From Mangrovimicrobium sp033283265 (GTDB lineage: Bacteria; Pseudomonadota; Gammaproteobacteria; Pseudomonadales; Halieaceae), in NCBI GenBank assembly GCA_033283265.1, contig JAWMQN010000001.1, positions 1,488,001 through 1,552,000 on the forward strand: DNA of 64,000 nt. Direction: 5' to 3'. The notes below the pieces were generated by a model that was not told where the DNA came from, made no database searches, and saw only the letters and a list, made by a program, of their open reading frames with translations. Shown in pieces: positions 1 to 8,659 of the stretch (position 1 is the stretch's first letter; each line of letters begins with the position of its first letter). The translations under genes were made by a program, and so were the position numbers.

Positions 1-237
1 ACCCTGGATGGCTACATCCGCGCCTTCGACCTGCACAGCGGCGAGCGCCTGTGGCAGGACAAACTGCCCGCCCCCGCGCAGGCGACACCGATGACCTATC
101 GCCTGCGGGAAAACGGCAAGCAGTACCTGGCCATCGCCGCGGGCGGCCACGGCCCGCTCGCCTACGCGGCGAAGGGCCCGGAAAAGCTGGGCGAACTGCT
201 GGGCGACGCCCTGGTGGTCTACCGGCTGCCGGACTGA
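1..237 (+). CDS. PQQ-dependent dehydrogenase, C-terminal fragment
   Basis: The reading frame is open from base 1 to a TGA at 235-237, giving the last 78 residues of a protein that begins outside the window. It contains a beta-propeller blade of the quinoprotein type (DGYIRAFDLHSGERLW) followed by a GGHG segment near the end. This combination is typical of the C-terminus of membrane-bound PQQ glucose or related quinoprotein dehydrogenases, which oxidise sugars or alcohols in the periplasm and pass electrons to ubiquinone. The substrate cannot be told from the fragment. The aldehyde dehydrogenase starts 50 bases downstream on the same strand with its own ribosome binding site. Confidence 0.75.
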   Translation, partial: TLDGYIRAFDLHSGERLWQDKLPAPAQATPMTYRLRENGKQYLAIAAGGHGPLAYAAKGPEKLGELLGDALVVYRLPD

Positions 238-287
238 ACACACGAGCAACAACCCCCTGATCCAATAATCGAGAACCGGGAGAGGCC

Positions 288-1685
288 ATGACGATAGAGA
301 ACACTTTCAAGCACCTTCAAGCCGGCGCACAGCACTACGCCCTCACCACGGCGGAAGAGCGCCTGCAGCGCCTCGACGCCATGTGGCAGGGCCTGCTCGA
401 GTGCAAGGGACAACTCGTCGAGGCGGCCTACCACGAACTGCGCGTCGATGAGGAAGGTGTCCTCGGGCAGATGATGATGGTCAAGGCCGAAGTGGATTTC
501 GCGAAGAAACATCTCGCCCGGTGGATGAAGCCCAGGCGGGTCAGGAACAGCTCCGCGACCATCGGCAAGAAGTGCTATGTGCGGCCGCAGGCGAAAGGCG
601 TGGTGCTGAACCTCTCCACCTGGAATGCACCGATCTGCATCAGCTTCGTGCCCGCCATTGCCGCCCTCGCCGCGGGGAACACCGTGTGCATAAAACCCTC
701 GGAGCTGGCGCCGGAAACCGCCGAGCTGATCGCGCAGATGGTCGACAGGACCTTCGATGCCGCCGAGGTCGCGGCAGTCACCGGCGGCGTCGAGGCCGCC
801 AGCGAATTGCTGCAGCAGCCTTTCAACCATATCTACTACACCGGCGGCCAGCGGGTGGGCTCCATCGTGATGAAGGCGGCGGCGGACCATTTCGCCGGCG
901 TAACTCTGGAAATGGGCGGCAAGAACCCGACCATCATCGACGCCAGCGCCGATATCAGGGACGCCGCGCGCAAGACTGCCTGGGGCCGCCTGGTCAACAG
1001 CGGCCAGGGCTGCGTGTGTCCCGACTACGTGGTCATCGAGCAGTCGGTCATGGAGGAATTCGTCACTCACCTCGCCGGCTTCATCGAGAGCATGTACAAC
1101 TCCGATGGCAAGGGCCTGGCCCAGTCCACCTACCTGCCAGTGCTGATCAACGACCAGCAGTACCAGCGGGTGGAGAGTCTCGTCGAGGATGCCAGAAGCA
1201 AGGGGGCCAGCGTGCGTTTCGGCGGTAGCGGCGACGCGCAGACCCGCTTCTACTCACCGACCATTCTCTGCGATGTGTCCGAGGACATGACCGTCATGCA
1301 GCAGGAGGTGTTCGGCCCACTCATCGCCATCGTGCCCTTCCAGAGCCGCGAGCAGGCGGTGGAGATCGTCAACCGCCGGCGCAAGTCGCTCTCCCTGTAC
1401 ATATTTTCCCGGAACCGCGACAACATCGAGTACTTCACCCAGCGCACCGAGTCCGGCGGCCTGTGCATCAATCACAACGTGGTTCACGCCGGCACCAATC
1501 CCAACCTGCCCTTCGGCGGCGTGAACCAGTCGGGCATCGGCCGCATCGGCGGTTATCGCGGCTTCATCGAGATGTCCAATGAACGCGGTGTGCTCGAGCA
1601 ACCGCTGGGCTGGCGGGACTTCAACGTGAACTTCCCGCCCTATACCAGTTTCTTCAGGAAGATGATCCGGGCCGGCATCAAGTAA
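288..1685 (+). CDS. NAD(P)-dependent aldehyde dehydrogenase (ALDH3/coniferyl-aldehyde type)
   Basis: Cytoplasmic aldehyde dehydrogenase of 465 residues, oxidising an aldehyde to the acid. Both catalytic residues are visible: Glu208 in the LEMGGKNP motif and nucleophile Cys242 in SGQGCVCPDYV. The GQGC.CPDY form and the 465-residue length resemble class 3 / coniferyl aldehyde dehydrogenases rather than the longer betaine-aldehyde type. The ATG follows a good ribosome binding site (GGGAGAGG). The gene converges on the CoA-transferase gene. Beside a retro-aldolase-like thiolase it could remove the aldehyde released by side-chain cleavage, but that role is inferred from context only. Confidence 0.88.
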   Translation: MTIENTFKHLQAGAQHYALTTAEERLQRLDAMWQGLLECKGQLVEAAYHELRVDEEGVLGQMMMVKAEVDFAKKHLARWMKPRRVRNSSATIGKKCYVRPQAKGVVLNLSTWNAPICISFVPAIAALAAGNTVCIKPSELAPETAELIAQMVDRTFDAAEVAAVTGGVEAASELLQQPFNHIYYTGGQRVGSIVMKAAADHFAGVTLEMGGKNPTIIDASADIRDAARKTAWGRLVNSGQGCVCPDYVVIEQSVMEEFVTHLAGFIESMYNSDGKGLAQSTYLPVLINDQQYQRVESLVEDARSKGASVRFGGSGDAQTRFYSPTILCDVSEDMTVMQQEVFGPLIAIVPFQSREQAVEIVNRRRKSLSLYIFSRNRDNIEYFTQRTESGGLCINHNVVHAGTNPNLPFGGVNQSGIGRIGGYRGFIEMSNERGVLEQPLGWRDFNVNFPPYTSFFRKMIRAGIK

Positions 1686-1692
1686 CGGCGAA

Positions 1693-1709
1693 TGCCGGCG
1701 CTGCCGGCA
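1693..1709. terminator. GC-rich hairpin after the aldehyde dehydrogenase
   Basis: TGCCGGC and GCCGGCA pair around a three-base loop eight bases after the stop codon. No clear T tract follows, so this is a weak or factor-assisted terminator at best. Confidence 0.35.
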
Positions 1710-1743
1710 CTCTCCCATTAATTGCAGAATATTATCGAAGCGG

Positions 1744-1777
1744 AAAACCCGTGCTGGTCGCTGGCATCCAGCACGGG
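1744..1777 (-). terminator. Rho-independent terminator of the CoA-transferase operon
   Basis: On the minus strand CCCGTGCTGG and CCAGCACGGG form a perfect 10-bp stem around a 10-base loop, followed directly by TTTTCC. It lies 28 bases beyond the stop of the minus-strand CoA-transferase gene, in the convergent gap with the aldehyde dehydrogenase. Confidence 0.7.
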
Positions 1778-1804
1778 CGCAGCCACTGCCGCCGGGCTTG
1801 CGCC

Positions 1805-4318
1805 TCAGCCCGTGGCCGCCTCCTGCGCCTCGCCCTTGTCCAGGCCGAGGTCGTACATGTAGCAGGATTCGTCGACCACGACCTGGGCCTCGAACAGCTT
1901 CGCCTGTTCGTCCTCGGAATAACCGAGTTCGGCGAGGATCTCGCGGGTACACTCACCCACCAGCAGCGGTCGGCTGCGGACCGCGGGCTTGCTGTCGGAG
2001 AAGTCGTAGGGAATGCCGACGTGGCCGATGTGCCCGGCTACCGGGTGCGGCAGGTTGACCAGCCACTGGCGCTGGCGGATGAAGGAGTCGTCGCGCCACA
2101 TCCACTGGCAGAAGCGCTCGTCGTCGATCTCACAGGGCACACCGGCGCCATCCAGCTGGGCGAAGACTTCCCGCGCCGGGCGTCCGGCCACCGCCGCGGC
2201 GATGATCGCCGTTAGCTCCGTGTCGTTTTCGTCGCGCGCCTGTGCCGAGGCGAAGCGCGGGTCGGCCGCCAGCTCCTCCCTGCCGATGGCGGCGAACAGG
2301 GCGCGCCAGTCATTCGGCTGCTGCGCCGCCAGGCACAGGTACTGGTCGGCGCACTGGTACAGGCGGTAACCGGCGGAGTAGCCCAGGCCGTCGCCGCGCA
2401 GGTGCGGCCGCTCGAAACCGCTGCCGTCGTTGCGGGCGATCACCTGGGAGCAGTTGAGGATGTGGGCGTTGACGATGGAGGTATCGACCCACTGGCCCTC
2501 GCCGGTTTTCTCCCGCTCCATCAGCGCCTGCACGATAGCGATCGCCGCGAGGTAGCCGTTGCCGGTGTCGCCGAGGGTGGTCTGCGACCAGTAGGGGCGA
2601 CCCTCCGGGTAGGCGCAACCGCCGTCCTCCCACTGCACGCCGGTAAGCGCGGAGCCGGTCTGGTCGTTGCCGGGCAGCGGCTCGCGCGGCCCCTTCTCGA
2701 AGCCGCGGGTGTGGCAGTAGACCAGGCGCGGGTTGATCTTCTTCAGGGTCTCGTAATCCAGCCCCTTACCTTCCACGGCCTTGTAGCGCATGTTGTGCAT
2801 CACCACGTCGGCTTCGGCGCAGAGCTTCTGGATGATCTTCAGGCCCTCCGGGTCGCGCATATTGACGCCGATGCTGCGCTTGCCGCGGTTGGCGGACATG
2901 GCGATGCAGTTGGAGTGCCAGTACCAGTCGTAGGGCGGGTTGATCTTGATGACGTCCGCGCCGAGATCCGAGAGCACCTGGGTGCCGAAGGGGCCGGCGA
3001 TGGCCAGGCCGAGGTCGATGACCCGGATACCCTCGAGCGGCCGCGCGGGCATCGCCGCGTGGCCCAGGCCGGCTTTGGGCGCTGCCGCCGCAGCGGCCTC
3101 CGCCCTGACTTCGGCAGTGTGCTCCCCGGGCCGTGCGTAACCCTGCCGCACCCGGGCCGGGTTTTTTTCCAGGTTGTAGAGAATGCCCGGCTGGCGGGTG
3201 GTGCCCAGTTCCGGGTCTTCCACCTCGGCGACGCAGCCGTCGGCGAGGAAGTCGGGGTCGTTGAGCCCCTCCTCCGGCGAACGGATTTTCTGGATGCACT
3301 GGCCCGCGACCGCGCCGGCCTCGACCCAGTCGTCGGAATCGAAGCGCTTGATCGCCTCGGCCAGCAAGGGGTAGTAGTGGTCGATCACCAGGATGTCTTC
3401 CTCGCCCGGCATGATGCGGTCGGGGTCCTGCCGCGCGGACATGTCCGGGGACGGGTTGAGGGTGTCGCCCTCGGAAGCGCCGAGCACGAAGCTGGGATTC
3501 GGCACCCAGTTGATCACCCAGCGCCCGTCCTTCGCCGCGAAATTACCCTTCGGCGCGCGTGAGTCGTTGATCCAGGTGGCGAAATAGGGAGCGTCGACAT
3601 TGTCCGCCCGGCTGAAGGCCAGGGTGCCGGCGGTGAGCGCGCCCTGCAGCAGGCTGGTCTCGACCCACTGCCCGAGGCCGGTTTTCTGGCGCACGAACAG
3701 CGCGCCGCTGATTGCCACCAGGGCGGCATAGGCGGCGCCGCAACTGGGCCAGTAGGTGCCGGAGAACACCGGCCCGTCGCGGTCCGCGTGGCGCGGCCCC
3801 ATCACCGCATCGGCCTGGAACTCGTGCTCGGCGAAGGAGGCCTCGCCGCCAGCGGCGAAACGGATACCGCCGACGCGGCCGCGCTGCTCGTAGTGCAGGC
3901 CGACGCGGGCGGCGACCAGGGCGTCGATCGCCGGCCGGTCGGACAGTTCGTTGTCGCGGCCGTAACCGGTAATGGAACAGTAGACCAGGGCGGGATTGAC
4001 AGCCTTCAGGCTGTCGTAGTCGATTCCCAGCCGCGTGGTCTCACCGGGGGTGTAGCTCTCCACCAGCACATCGGCGCTCTTCACCAGTTCGAGGAAACTG
4101 GCGCGATCCGCGGCCTGCTCGAGATCGAAAATGGCATTGCGCTTGCCGCGCTGCCAGGCGTGGTAACCGAGCCTGAATGTTTCGCGGAAGGGGTCGCCGG
4201 CGGGGGATTCGATCTTGATCACCTCGGCGCCCTGGTCGGAGAGGACCATGGTGGTCAGCGGGCCCGCCATACCCTGTGACAGATCGAGGATGCGAATTCC
4301 TTCAAGTACTGCAGCCAT
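1805..4318 (-). CDS. Tandem (two-domain) class III CoA-transferase, CaiB/BaiF family
   Basis: An 837-residue protein made of two complete CaiB/BaiF folds joined by an Ala-rich linker near residues 405-422. Each half opens with the family signature: LEGIRILDLSQGMAGP at residue 5 and LEGIRVIDLGLAIAGP at residue 428. The family moves CoA between acyl groups through an aspartyl-CoA intermediate. The second half keeps the expected Asp584 in LGDTGNG. In the first half the equivalent position reads TYWPSCG, with Trp190 in place of Asp, so it is probably catalytically inactive or non-canonical. Usual family members are about 400 residues and act as interlocked dimers, so this may be a covalent pseudo-dimer. 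It is the last gene of a minus-strand operon after DUF35 and thiolase and probably supplies the acyl-CoA substrate. Confidence 0.88.
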   Translation of the reverse strand: MAAVLEGIRILDLSQGMAGPLTTMVLSDQGAEVIKIESPAGDPFRETFRLGYHAWQRGKRNAIFDLEQAADRASFLELVKSADVLVESYTPGETTRLGIDYDSLKAVNPALVYCSITGYGRDNELSDRPAIDALVAARVGLHYEQRGRVGGIRFAAGGEASFAEHEFQADAVMGPRHADRDGPVFSGTYWPSCGAAYAALVAISGALFVRQKTGLGQWVETSLLQGALTAGTLAFSRADNVDAPYFATWINDSRAPKGNFAAKDGRWVINWVPNPSFVLGASEGDTLNPSPDMSARQDPDRIMPGEEDILVIDHYYPLLAEAIKRFDSDDWVEAGAVAGQCIQKIRSPEEGLNDPDFLADGCVAEVEDPELGTTRQPGILYNLEKNPARVRQGYARPGEHTAEVRAEAAAAAAPKAGLGHAAMPARPLEGIRVIDLGLAIAGPFGTQVLSDLGADVIKINPPYDWYWHSNCIAMSANRGKRSIGVNMRDPEGLKIIQKLCAEADVVMHNMRYKAVEGKGLDYETLKKINPRLVYCHTRGFEKGPREPLPGNDQTGSALTGVQWEDGGCAYPEGRPYWSQTTLGDTGNGYLAAIAIVQALMEREKTGEGQWVDTSIVNAHILNCSQVIARNDGSGFERPHLRGDGLGYSAGYRLYQCADQYLCLAAQQPNDWRALFAAIGREELAADPRFASAQARDENDTELTAIIAAAVAGRPAREVFAQLDGAGVPCEIDDERFCQWMWRDDSFIRQRQWLVNLPHPVAGHIGHVGIPYDFSDSKPAVRSRPLLVGECTREILAELGYSEDEQAKLFEAQVVVDESCYMYDLGLDKGEAQEAATG

Positions 4319-4472
4319 GCTTTCCTCCGCTGGAGCTCTATTGGATTTATTGTTTCCCGGGTGACAGCTGTGCGTCTGGATTTGCCGAGCTTAGCCCAGG
4401 CCGGTGTTCCACCCCATAGCCAAAACTGCCAGCGGGCACACCCGGACCTTACAAGTTACCGCGCGGCCCGCC

Positions 4473-5636
4473 TCAATCGACGCCGAGGATGGCACCGGCG
4501 GGGCCCGAGGTGGCCAGGCCCAGTTGCGCTCCCGCCACCTGGTTGTGGGAAGTGCCGCGCAGCTGGCGCACCACCTCGATGATGCTGTTCATCCCGTGCA
4601 CGTAGGCCTCGCCGATCAGGCCGCCGTTGGTGTTGAAGGGCAGGGCGCTGTCGATCTGGCCGAAGCCGTCCGCCAGCAGGTCCTTCGCCGCACCGGTCTC
4701 GCAAAAGCCGAAGGCCTCGATCTGCATCAGCACCGCCGGGGTGAATGCGTCGTAGAACATCGCCACGTCCATGTCGGCGGGGCTCAGGCCCGCCTGGCGG
4801 AAAATACGCGGCGCCACCATGCGCGACTCGGTCATTTCCAGCAGGTCATCGCGGTAGAAGTTGGTGATGACTTCGTTGTTGGTCGGCAGCGAGGAACTCG
4901 CGGCGAGGATGCGCACCGGTTTCTGCTGCAGGTCGCGGGCCCGCTCCAGGCTGGTGACGACCAGCGCCACCCCGCCATCGCTCTCCTGGCAGCAGTCGAG
5001 CAGGCGCAGGATGGGCTCGACCACCCAGCGCGAGTTCTGGTGATCCTCGAGGGTGATCGGTTTGCCGTAAAACCAGGCGTCGGGGTTGTTTGCCGCGTAG
5101 GCGCGCTGCAGCACGCTCACCAGCCCCAGGTCGCGGTTGGTCACGCCGTAGGTGTGCATGTACTTCTGCGCCGACAGGGCCAGCCAGCTGCCGGGGCTCT
5201 GGGCGCCGTAGGGAATGGCGCTCATCAGCGACGAGGCGCCGACGCCGGCGGTGCTGGCCCCGCCCGCCGAGGGCTGGCCGAAACGGTACTGCGAGCGCTC
5301 GTTCATCGCCCGCCAGATGACCACGGTATCGGCGATGCCGGAACTCACCGCGGCGGCGGCGTGCTGCAGGGTGGCAACCGAACCGGCACCGCCACCGGGC
5401 ACCCGCGCGGTGTAGGCGAGGTCGCGCACCCCGAGGCAGCGGCAGAGGCCGGTCTCGTCGTTGTTATCGATGGTGAAGGTCACCATGCCGTCGACATCGG
5501 CGGGCTCTATGCCCGCGTCCTGCAGCGCGGCGAGGCTGCACTCGGCCGCCAGTTGCAGTTCGCTGCGGCCGGAATTCTTCGAGTATTCCGTGTGCCCGAT
5601 GCCGACGATGGCGACGTCCCGTCCATTGAAACCCAT
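4473..5636 (-). CDS. Thiolase-fold protein, SCP-x/Ltp2-like (acyl-CoA thiolase or retro-aldolase)
   Basis: A 387-residue thiolase-superfamily protein of the lipid-transfer-protein/SCP-x branch. The canonical thiolase nucleophile Cys near residue 85 is absent; the segment reads VPGGGAGSV. Tyr295 (FYDAFTP) and Tyr345 (GEAYVHGMN) occupy positions matching the tyrosines proposed to be catalytic in the steroid side-chain aldolase Ltp2, to within one residue. Such proteins need a DUF35 partner, and one is encoded 49 bases upstream in the same direction. The protein may therefore carry out retro-aldol cleavage of a beta-hydroxyacyl-CoA rather than thiolysis; homology to Ltp2 here is recalled, not computed. 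The CoA-transferase gene follows after 154 bases. Confidence 0.82.
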   Translation of the reverse strand: MGFNGRDVAIVGIGHTEYSKNSGRSELQLAAECSLAALQDAGIEPADVDGMVTFTIDNNDETGLCRCLGVRDLAYTARVPGGGAGSVATLQHAAAAVSSGIADTVVIWRAMNERSQYRFGQPSAGGASTAGVGASSLMSAIPYGAQSPGSWLALSAQKYMHTYGVTNRDLGLVSVLQRAYAANNPDAWFYGKPITLEDHQNSRWVVEPILRLLDCCQESDGGVALVVTSLERARDLQQKPVRILAASSSLPTNNEVITNFYRDDLLEMTESRMVAPRIFRQAGLSPADMDVAMFYDAFTPAVLMQIEAFGFCETGAAKDLLADGFGQIDSALPFNTNGGLIGEAYVHGMNSIIEVVRQLRGTSHNQVAGAQLGLATSGPAGAILGVD

Positions 5637-5685
5637 GCTGCTTGCTCCGCTTTATTGTCTGTAAGGCTTGCGTTGTGTTTCGGGT

Positions 5686-6096
5686 TCAGCCGAGCGGCCT
5701 GAACACCGGCAGCTTGCGCCCGCCGGAGGTCTCCTGGAAATCGACGCTTACCGGCATGCCCATGGCGACGTCCTCAGGAGCCACGTCCAGCAGGTTGGCG
5801 ATGACGCGATAACCCTCCTCCAGCATGACCAGCACCACGAGCGGCGGCGTATCGAAGCCGAAAGAGCGCGGGTGCACCGGCGTCACCCAGCTGTCGACCA
5901 CACCCTTGCCACTGAGCGCCACATGCTCGCGGCCGAGGCTGTGGCAGTGGGGGCACATGGGCCGCGGCGGGTGGCGAAAGGCCCTGCATTCAGTGCAGCG
6001 CTCGCCGAGAAACTCCCCGCGATCGGCGCCCTCCCAGTACCACTTGTCTTCCATGTTGGGGATGGGATCGACAGGTTTCTGTGCTTGCTCGCTCAT
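5686..6096 (-). CDS. DUF35 zinc-ribbon/OB-fold protein, thiolase partner
   Basis: A 136-residue protein with a rubredoxin-like zinc ribbon (Cys34, Cys37, Cys48, Cys51; CTEC and CPHC pairs) followed by an OB-fold, the standard DUF35 layout. DUF35 proteins bind and complete the active site of SCP-x-type thiolases and of the Ltp2 aldolase. The thiolase gene follows 49 bases downstream on the same strand, so a complex is very likely. No MaoC hydratase domain is fused, unlike ChsH2 of actinobacteria. It is the first gene of the minus-strand operon and diverges from the SnoaL-like gene at 6422. Confidence 0.87.
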   Translation of the reverse strand: MSEQAQKPVDPIPNMEDKWYWEGADRGEFLGERCTECRAFRHPPRPMCPHCHSLGREHVALSGKGVVDSWVTPVHPRSFGFDTPPLVVLVMLEEGYRVIANLLDVAPEDVAMGMPVSVDFQETSGGRKLPVFRPLG

Positions 6097-6421
6097 TGGG
6101 AATACCCTGCATTCGCCGTATATTTTTTATTCGGGACACATCGTCACCCGGTGCTGCAAACGGATGGCAACAGCAGGCTCGATGCGTATTAAACGCCTTC
6201 TTATGGTCGCCCCAGTGTAGCGGGCCACCCCCACTTGTCAATTGAATCTTACTTTGAATCAACTATTATTGACTAAAGTCCCGACAGGGGCGAAGCCGGC
6301 CGCGCTGCGTCGGATAAAACATTGTTGAGGAATTGTTTTATACCTATACTCGGCAGGTCGCACTACCCCCGGCGCCACGCAAGGGACGCCGGGAGATAAC
6401 ACAACAATAACAAGGAGCAGC
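6097..6421. promoter_or_regulatory. Divergent promoter region between the DUF35 and SnoaL-like operons
   Basis: These 325 bases contain no gene. They are AT-richer than the surroundings (roughly 6230-6350) and carry one copy of the AGTCAA-N6-TTGACT palindrome at 6257-6274, well placed to control one or both divergent operons. I did not find convincing -35/-10 boxes by eye. Confidence 0.6.
6254..6277. promoter_or_regulatory. Operator-like palindrome, island copy 1
   Basis: AATCAA-CTATTA-TTGACT at 6257-6274 matches the palindrome seen perfectly at 8548-8571 with one half-site mismatch (AATCAA for AGTCAA) and the same six-base spacer. It lies between the divergent DUF35-thiolase-CoA-transferase operon and the SnoaL-like/SDR genes. 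Size and symmetry fit a MarR- or TetR-type dimer site. Confidence 0.55.
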
Positions 6422-6922
6422 ATGAGCGCGGACCTCGAACAACGGCTGGCGGCGCTGGAGGATATCCGCGCGATAGAAGTGCTCAAGTGGCGCTACCTGC
6501 GGGCCTGCGACCGCCAGCAACCCGAAGTGGTCCGCGAGTGCTTTATCGCGGACGCGGTGATCGACTACGAGGGCTTTCCGCGCTTCGAGGATCGCGACAG
6601 CTTCGTCGAGGTCTACCGCCAGTACGGCTGCCAGCCGCATATCGTCGACATGCACCACGGCCAGAATCCCGTCGTCGAGCTGACCGGCCCGGACAGCGCC
6701 CGCGGCTGCTTCGACCTGTTTTTCTTCCAGATGGACCTGCGCAGCAATCGCCACTCGCAGATGGCCGTGGCCTACGACGACGACTTCGTCCGCCGCGAGG
6801 GGCGCTGGTGGATCGCCCGCAGCGTGGCGCGGCGGGTGTCGGTAAGAATCGAACAGCTGTCACCCGACAGCCCGCCCGCGCTGCTGTTCGCCGGGCGCAG
6901 CGAGCAGGGCGGACGCGACTGA
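6422..6922 (+). CDS. SnoaL/NTF2-like protein
   Basis: A 166-residue protein with the SnoaL-like (NTF2 superfamily) pattern: an N-terminal helix pair (LEQRLAALEDIRAIEVLKWRYLRACD), then DAVIDYEGFPRFEDR and a C-terminal half including GRWWIARSVARR. The fold forms a cone-shaped pocket used by ketosteroid isomerases, hydratases, cyclases and dehydratases, so sequence alone does not give the reaction. An AAGGAG ribosome binding site precedes the ATG. The following SDR gene starts 29 bases after its stop, consistent with co-transcription. Two further SnoaL-like genes lie at 20.2-21.1 kb in the same island. Confidence 0.78.
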   Translation: MSADLEQRLAALEDIRAIEVLKWRYLRACDRQQPEVVRECFIADAVIDYEGFPRFEDRDSFVEVYRQYGCQPHIVDMHHGQNPVVELTGPDSARGCFDLFFFQMDLRSNRHSQMAVAYDDDFVRREGRWWIARSVARRVSVRIEQLSPDSPPALLFAGRSEQGGRD

Positions 6923-6951
6923 GCCGGCCCAGGCAGGCCGGGGAGAAGGAC

Positions 6952-7809
6952 ATGACACAGCGAAAAGTCGCCCTGGTTACCGGCGCCAGCCGCGGTGCCG
7001 GCAAGGGCATCGCCCTGGCCCTGGGCGCACACGGCTATCGGGTCTACATCAGCGGGCGCACCCGCGAGGATGGCAGCGCGCCGCTGCCCGGCACCATCGG
7101 GGAAACCGCCAGCGCGGTGAACGCCGCCGGTGGCGAAGGCATCGCGGTGGCGGTGGACCACGCGCGGGACGCGGATGTCGCGGCGCTGTTCCGGCAGATC
7201 GCCGACAACGACGGCAGGCTCGATGTACTGGTCAACAACGCCACCTTCCTCCACGACGAACTGACCAGCCCGGAGCCCTTCTGGCAAAAACCCCTGGAAC
7301 TGGTGGATATTCTCGATGTCGGCCTGCGCAGCCACTACGTCGCCTCCTGGTACGCCGCCCCGCTGATGGCGGCGGCACAGTCGGGCCTGATCGTATTCAC
7401 CTCCTCCTTCGGCTCGGTCTGCTACATGCACGGGCCGGCCTACGGCGCGCAGAAAGCGGGGGTCGACAAGTTCGCCGCCGACATGGCGGTAGACCTGCGC
7501 GAGCGCGGTGTCGCGGCACTCTCCATCTGGATGGGGCCGCTGCTCACCGAGCGCTCCAGGCGCTCGCTGCAACAGCACCCGGAACAGTACCGGGAATTCA
7601 TGGCCAACGCGGAAACCCCGGAATTTACCGGCCACCTGATCGCCGCACTCGCCGCCGACCCGGACCTCATGCAGCTTTCCGGGCAAACCCTGATCGGCGC
7701 GGAGCTGGCCCTGCGCTACGGCCTGCGCGACGCCGACGGCCGGCAGCCGGGCTCCTACCGCGAGATGCTCGGGGCACCGCGCGTTCCCCACCCCGCCATC
7801 GTGCGTTAG
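6952..7809 (+). CDS. Short-chain dehydrogenase/reductase (DHRS1-like)
   Basis: NAD(P)-dependent oxidoreductase of 285 residues. The nucleotide-binding motif TGASRGAGKGIA lies near the N-terminus, the structural motif reads NNAT, and the catalytic Tyr/Lys pair is in PAYGAQKAGVDK with upstream serines in FTSSFGS. I chose the ATG at 6952, preceded by GGGAGAAGG, because the motif begins only eight residues later as usual for SDRs; the longer frame from 6487 is the out-of-frame shadow of the SnoaL-like gene. A variable C-terminal extension is typical of the DHRS1 group. The substrate is unknown, probably a hydroxyl or keto intermediate of the island. Confidence 0.85.
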   Translation: MTQRKVALVTGASRGAGKGIALALGAHGYRVYISGRTREDGSAPLPGTIGETASAVNAAGGEGIAVAVDHARDADVAALFRQIADNDGRLDVLVNNATFLHDELTSPEPFWQKPLELVDILDVGLRSHYVASWYAAPLMAAAQSGLIVFTSSFGSVCYMHGPAYGAQKAGVDKFAADMAVDLRERGVAALSIWMGPLLTERSRRSLQQHPEQYREFMANAETPEFTGHLIAALAADPDLMQLSGQTLIGAELALRYGLRDADGRQPGSYREMLGAPRVPHPAIVR

Positions 7810-7872
7810 GCCTGTAGCACAAACAGACGATGGAGCCGGGTGGGCCAGGAACTATAGTAAGGCGACAACTCG

Positions 7873-8481
7873 ATGACCGGGGTCAGCAGTCCCTTGCCTG
7901 AATCGACACCCAAGTTCTGCAGCGCCTGCGGTACAGCGCTGGTGCACAGCGTTCCCGCCGGCGATCACCGCGAACGGCCAGGCTGCCCCGCCTGTGGCTT
8001 CATCCACTACGACAACCCGAAGATCCTCGTCGCCTGCATCGCCACCTGGGGGGAGAAAGTCCTCTGGATCAAGCGCGGCACGCAGCCGAAACAGGGCCAC
8101 TGGGCCATTCCATCGGGCTTCGTCGAAAAGGGCGAAACACCGGAACAGGCCGCCTGCCGGGAACTGTGCGAGGAAACCACGGCGCGTATCGATCCCGCTT
8201 CACTGCACCTCTACCTGGTCGGCTCCCTGCCCGAGATCAGCGAGGTCTACCTGGTCTACCACGGCGAGTTGCAATCCGACCTCTGCGCAACCACCGCGGA
8301 GGCGCGGGAAGTGGCTTTCTTCGGCGCCGGGGATGTTCCCTGGGAGGACTACGCCTACCCGGATGTCGCGGAGGCGATGAAACAGTTTTACCAGGACCAC
8401 GCCCGGCGCACTTACGGCGTTTATGTCGGTCGTTACGCGGCTGGGGTCAATACCTTCACCCGGATCAGGTCACAGCACTGA
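7873..8481 (+). CDS. Nudix hydrolase with N-terminal zinc ribbon
   Basis: A 202-residue protein with a four-Cys zinc ribbon (Cys16, Cys19, Cys38, Cys41) followed by a Nudix domain. The Nudix box runs from Gly82 to Glu101 with Glu88, Arg96-Glu97 and Glu100-Glu101 all present, so metal binding should be intact; the usual final Gly is Thr103. Nudix enzymes cleave nucleoside diphosphates linked to another group, and zinc-ribbon members act on NADH or ADP-ribose-like substrates or on CoA. It follows the SDR by 63 bases on the same strand and may or may not share its transcript. Confidence 0.86.
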   Translation: MTGVSSPLPESTPKFCSACGTALVHSVPAGDHRERPGCPACGFIHYDNPKILVACIATWGEKVLWIKRGTQPKQGHWAIPSGFVEKGETPEQAACRELCEETTARIDPASLHLYLVGSLPEISEVYLVYHGELQSDLCATTAEAREVAFFGAGDVPWEDYAYPDVAEAMKQFYQDHARRTYGVYVGRYAAGVNTFTRIRSQH

Positions 8482-8547
8482 GCGCGGCGCTTTTGCGGCA
8501 AATTCCCTGCGATTTTCGCCTTTCAGCCGTGGAGCGAACTCCAGACA

Positions 8548-8571
8548 TATAGTCAATGCTTGTTGACTATA
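8548..8571. promoter_or_regulatory. Operator-like perfect palindrome, island copy 2
   Basis: TATAGTCAA-TGCTTG-TTGACTATA is a perfect 9-bp inverted repeat with a six-base spacer. It is about 90 bases upstream of the SDR at 8660, which opens the beta-oxidation run (SDR, hydratase/dehydrogenase, two acyl-CoA dehydrogenases). It is the best-conserved of four related sites in the island. Confidence 0.7.
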
Positions 8572-8659
8572 AACCCCTGTTGGTGCAACCTGACATGACA
8601 TTCCAATAAGACACCGCCCAGCGGGCTGTGCGTCAGCGACGGGCGCAGCGAGGCTTTGC

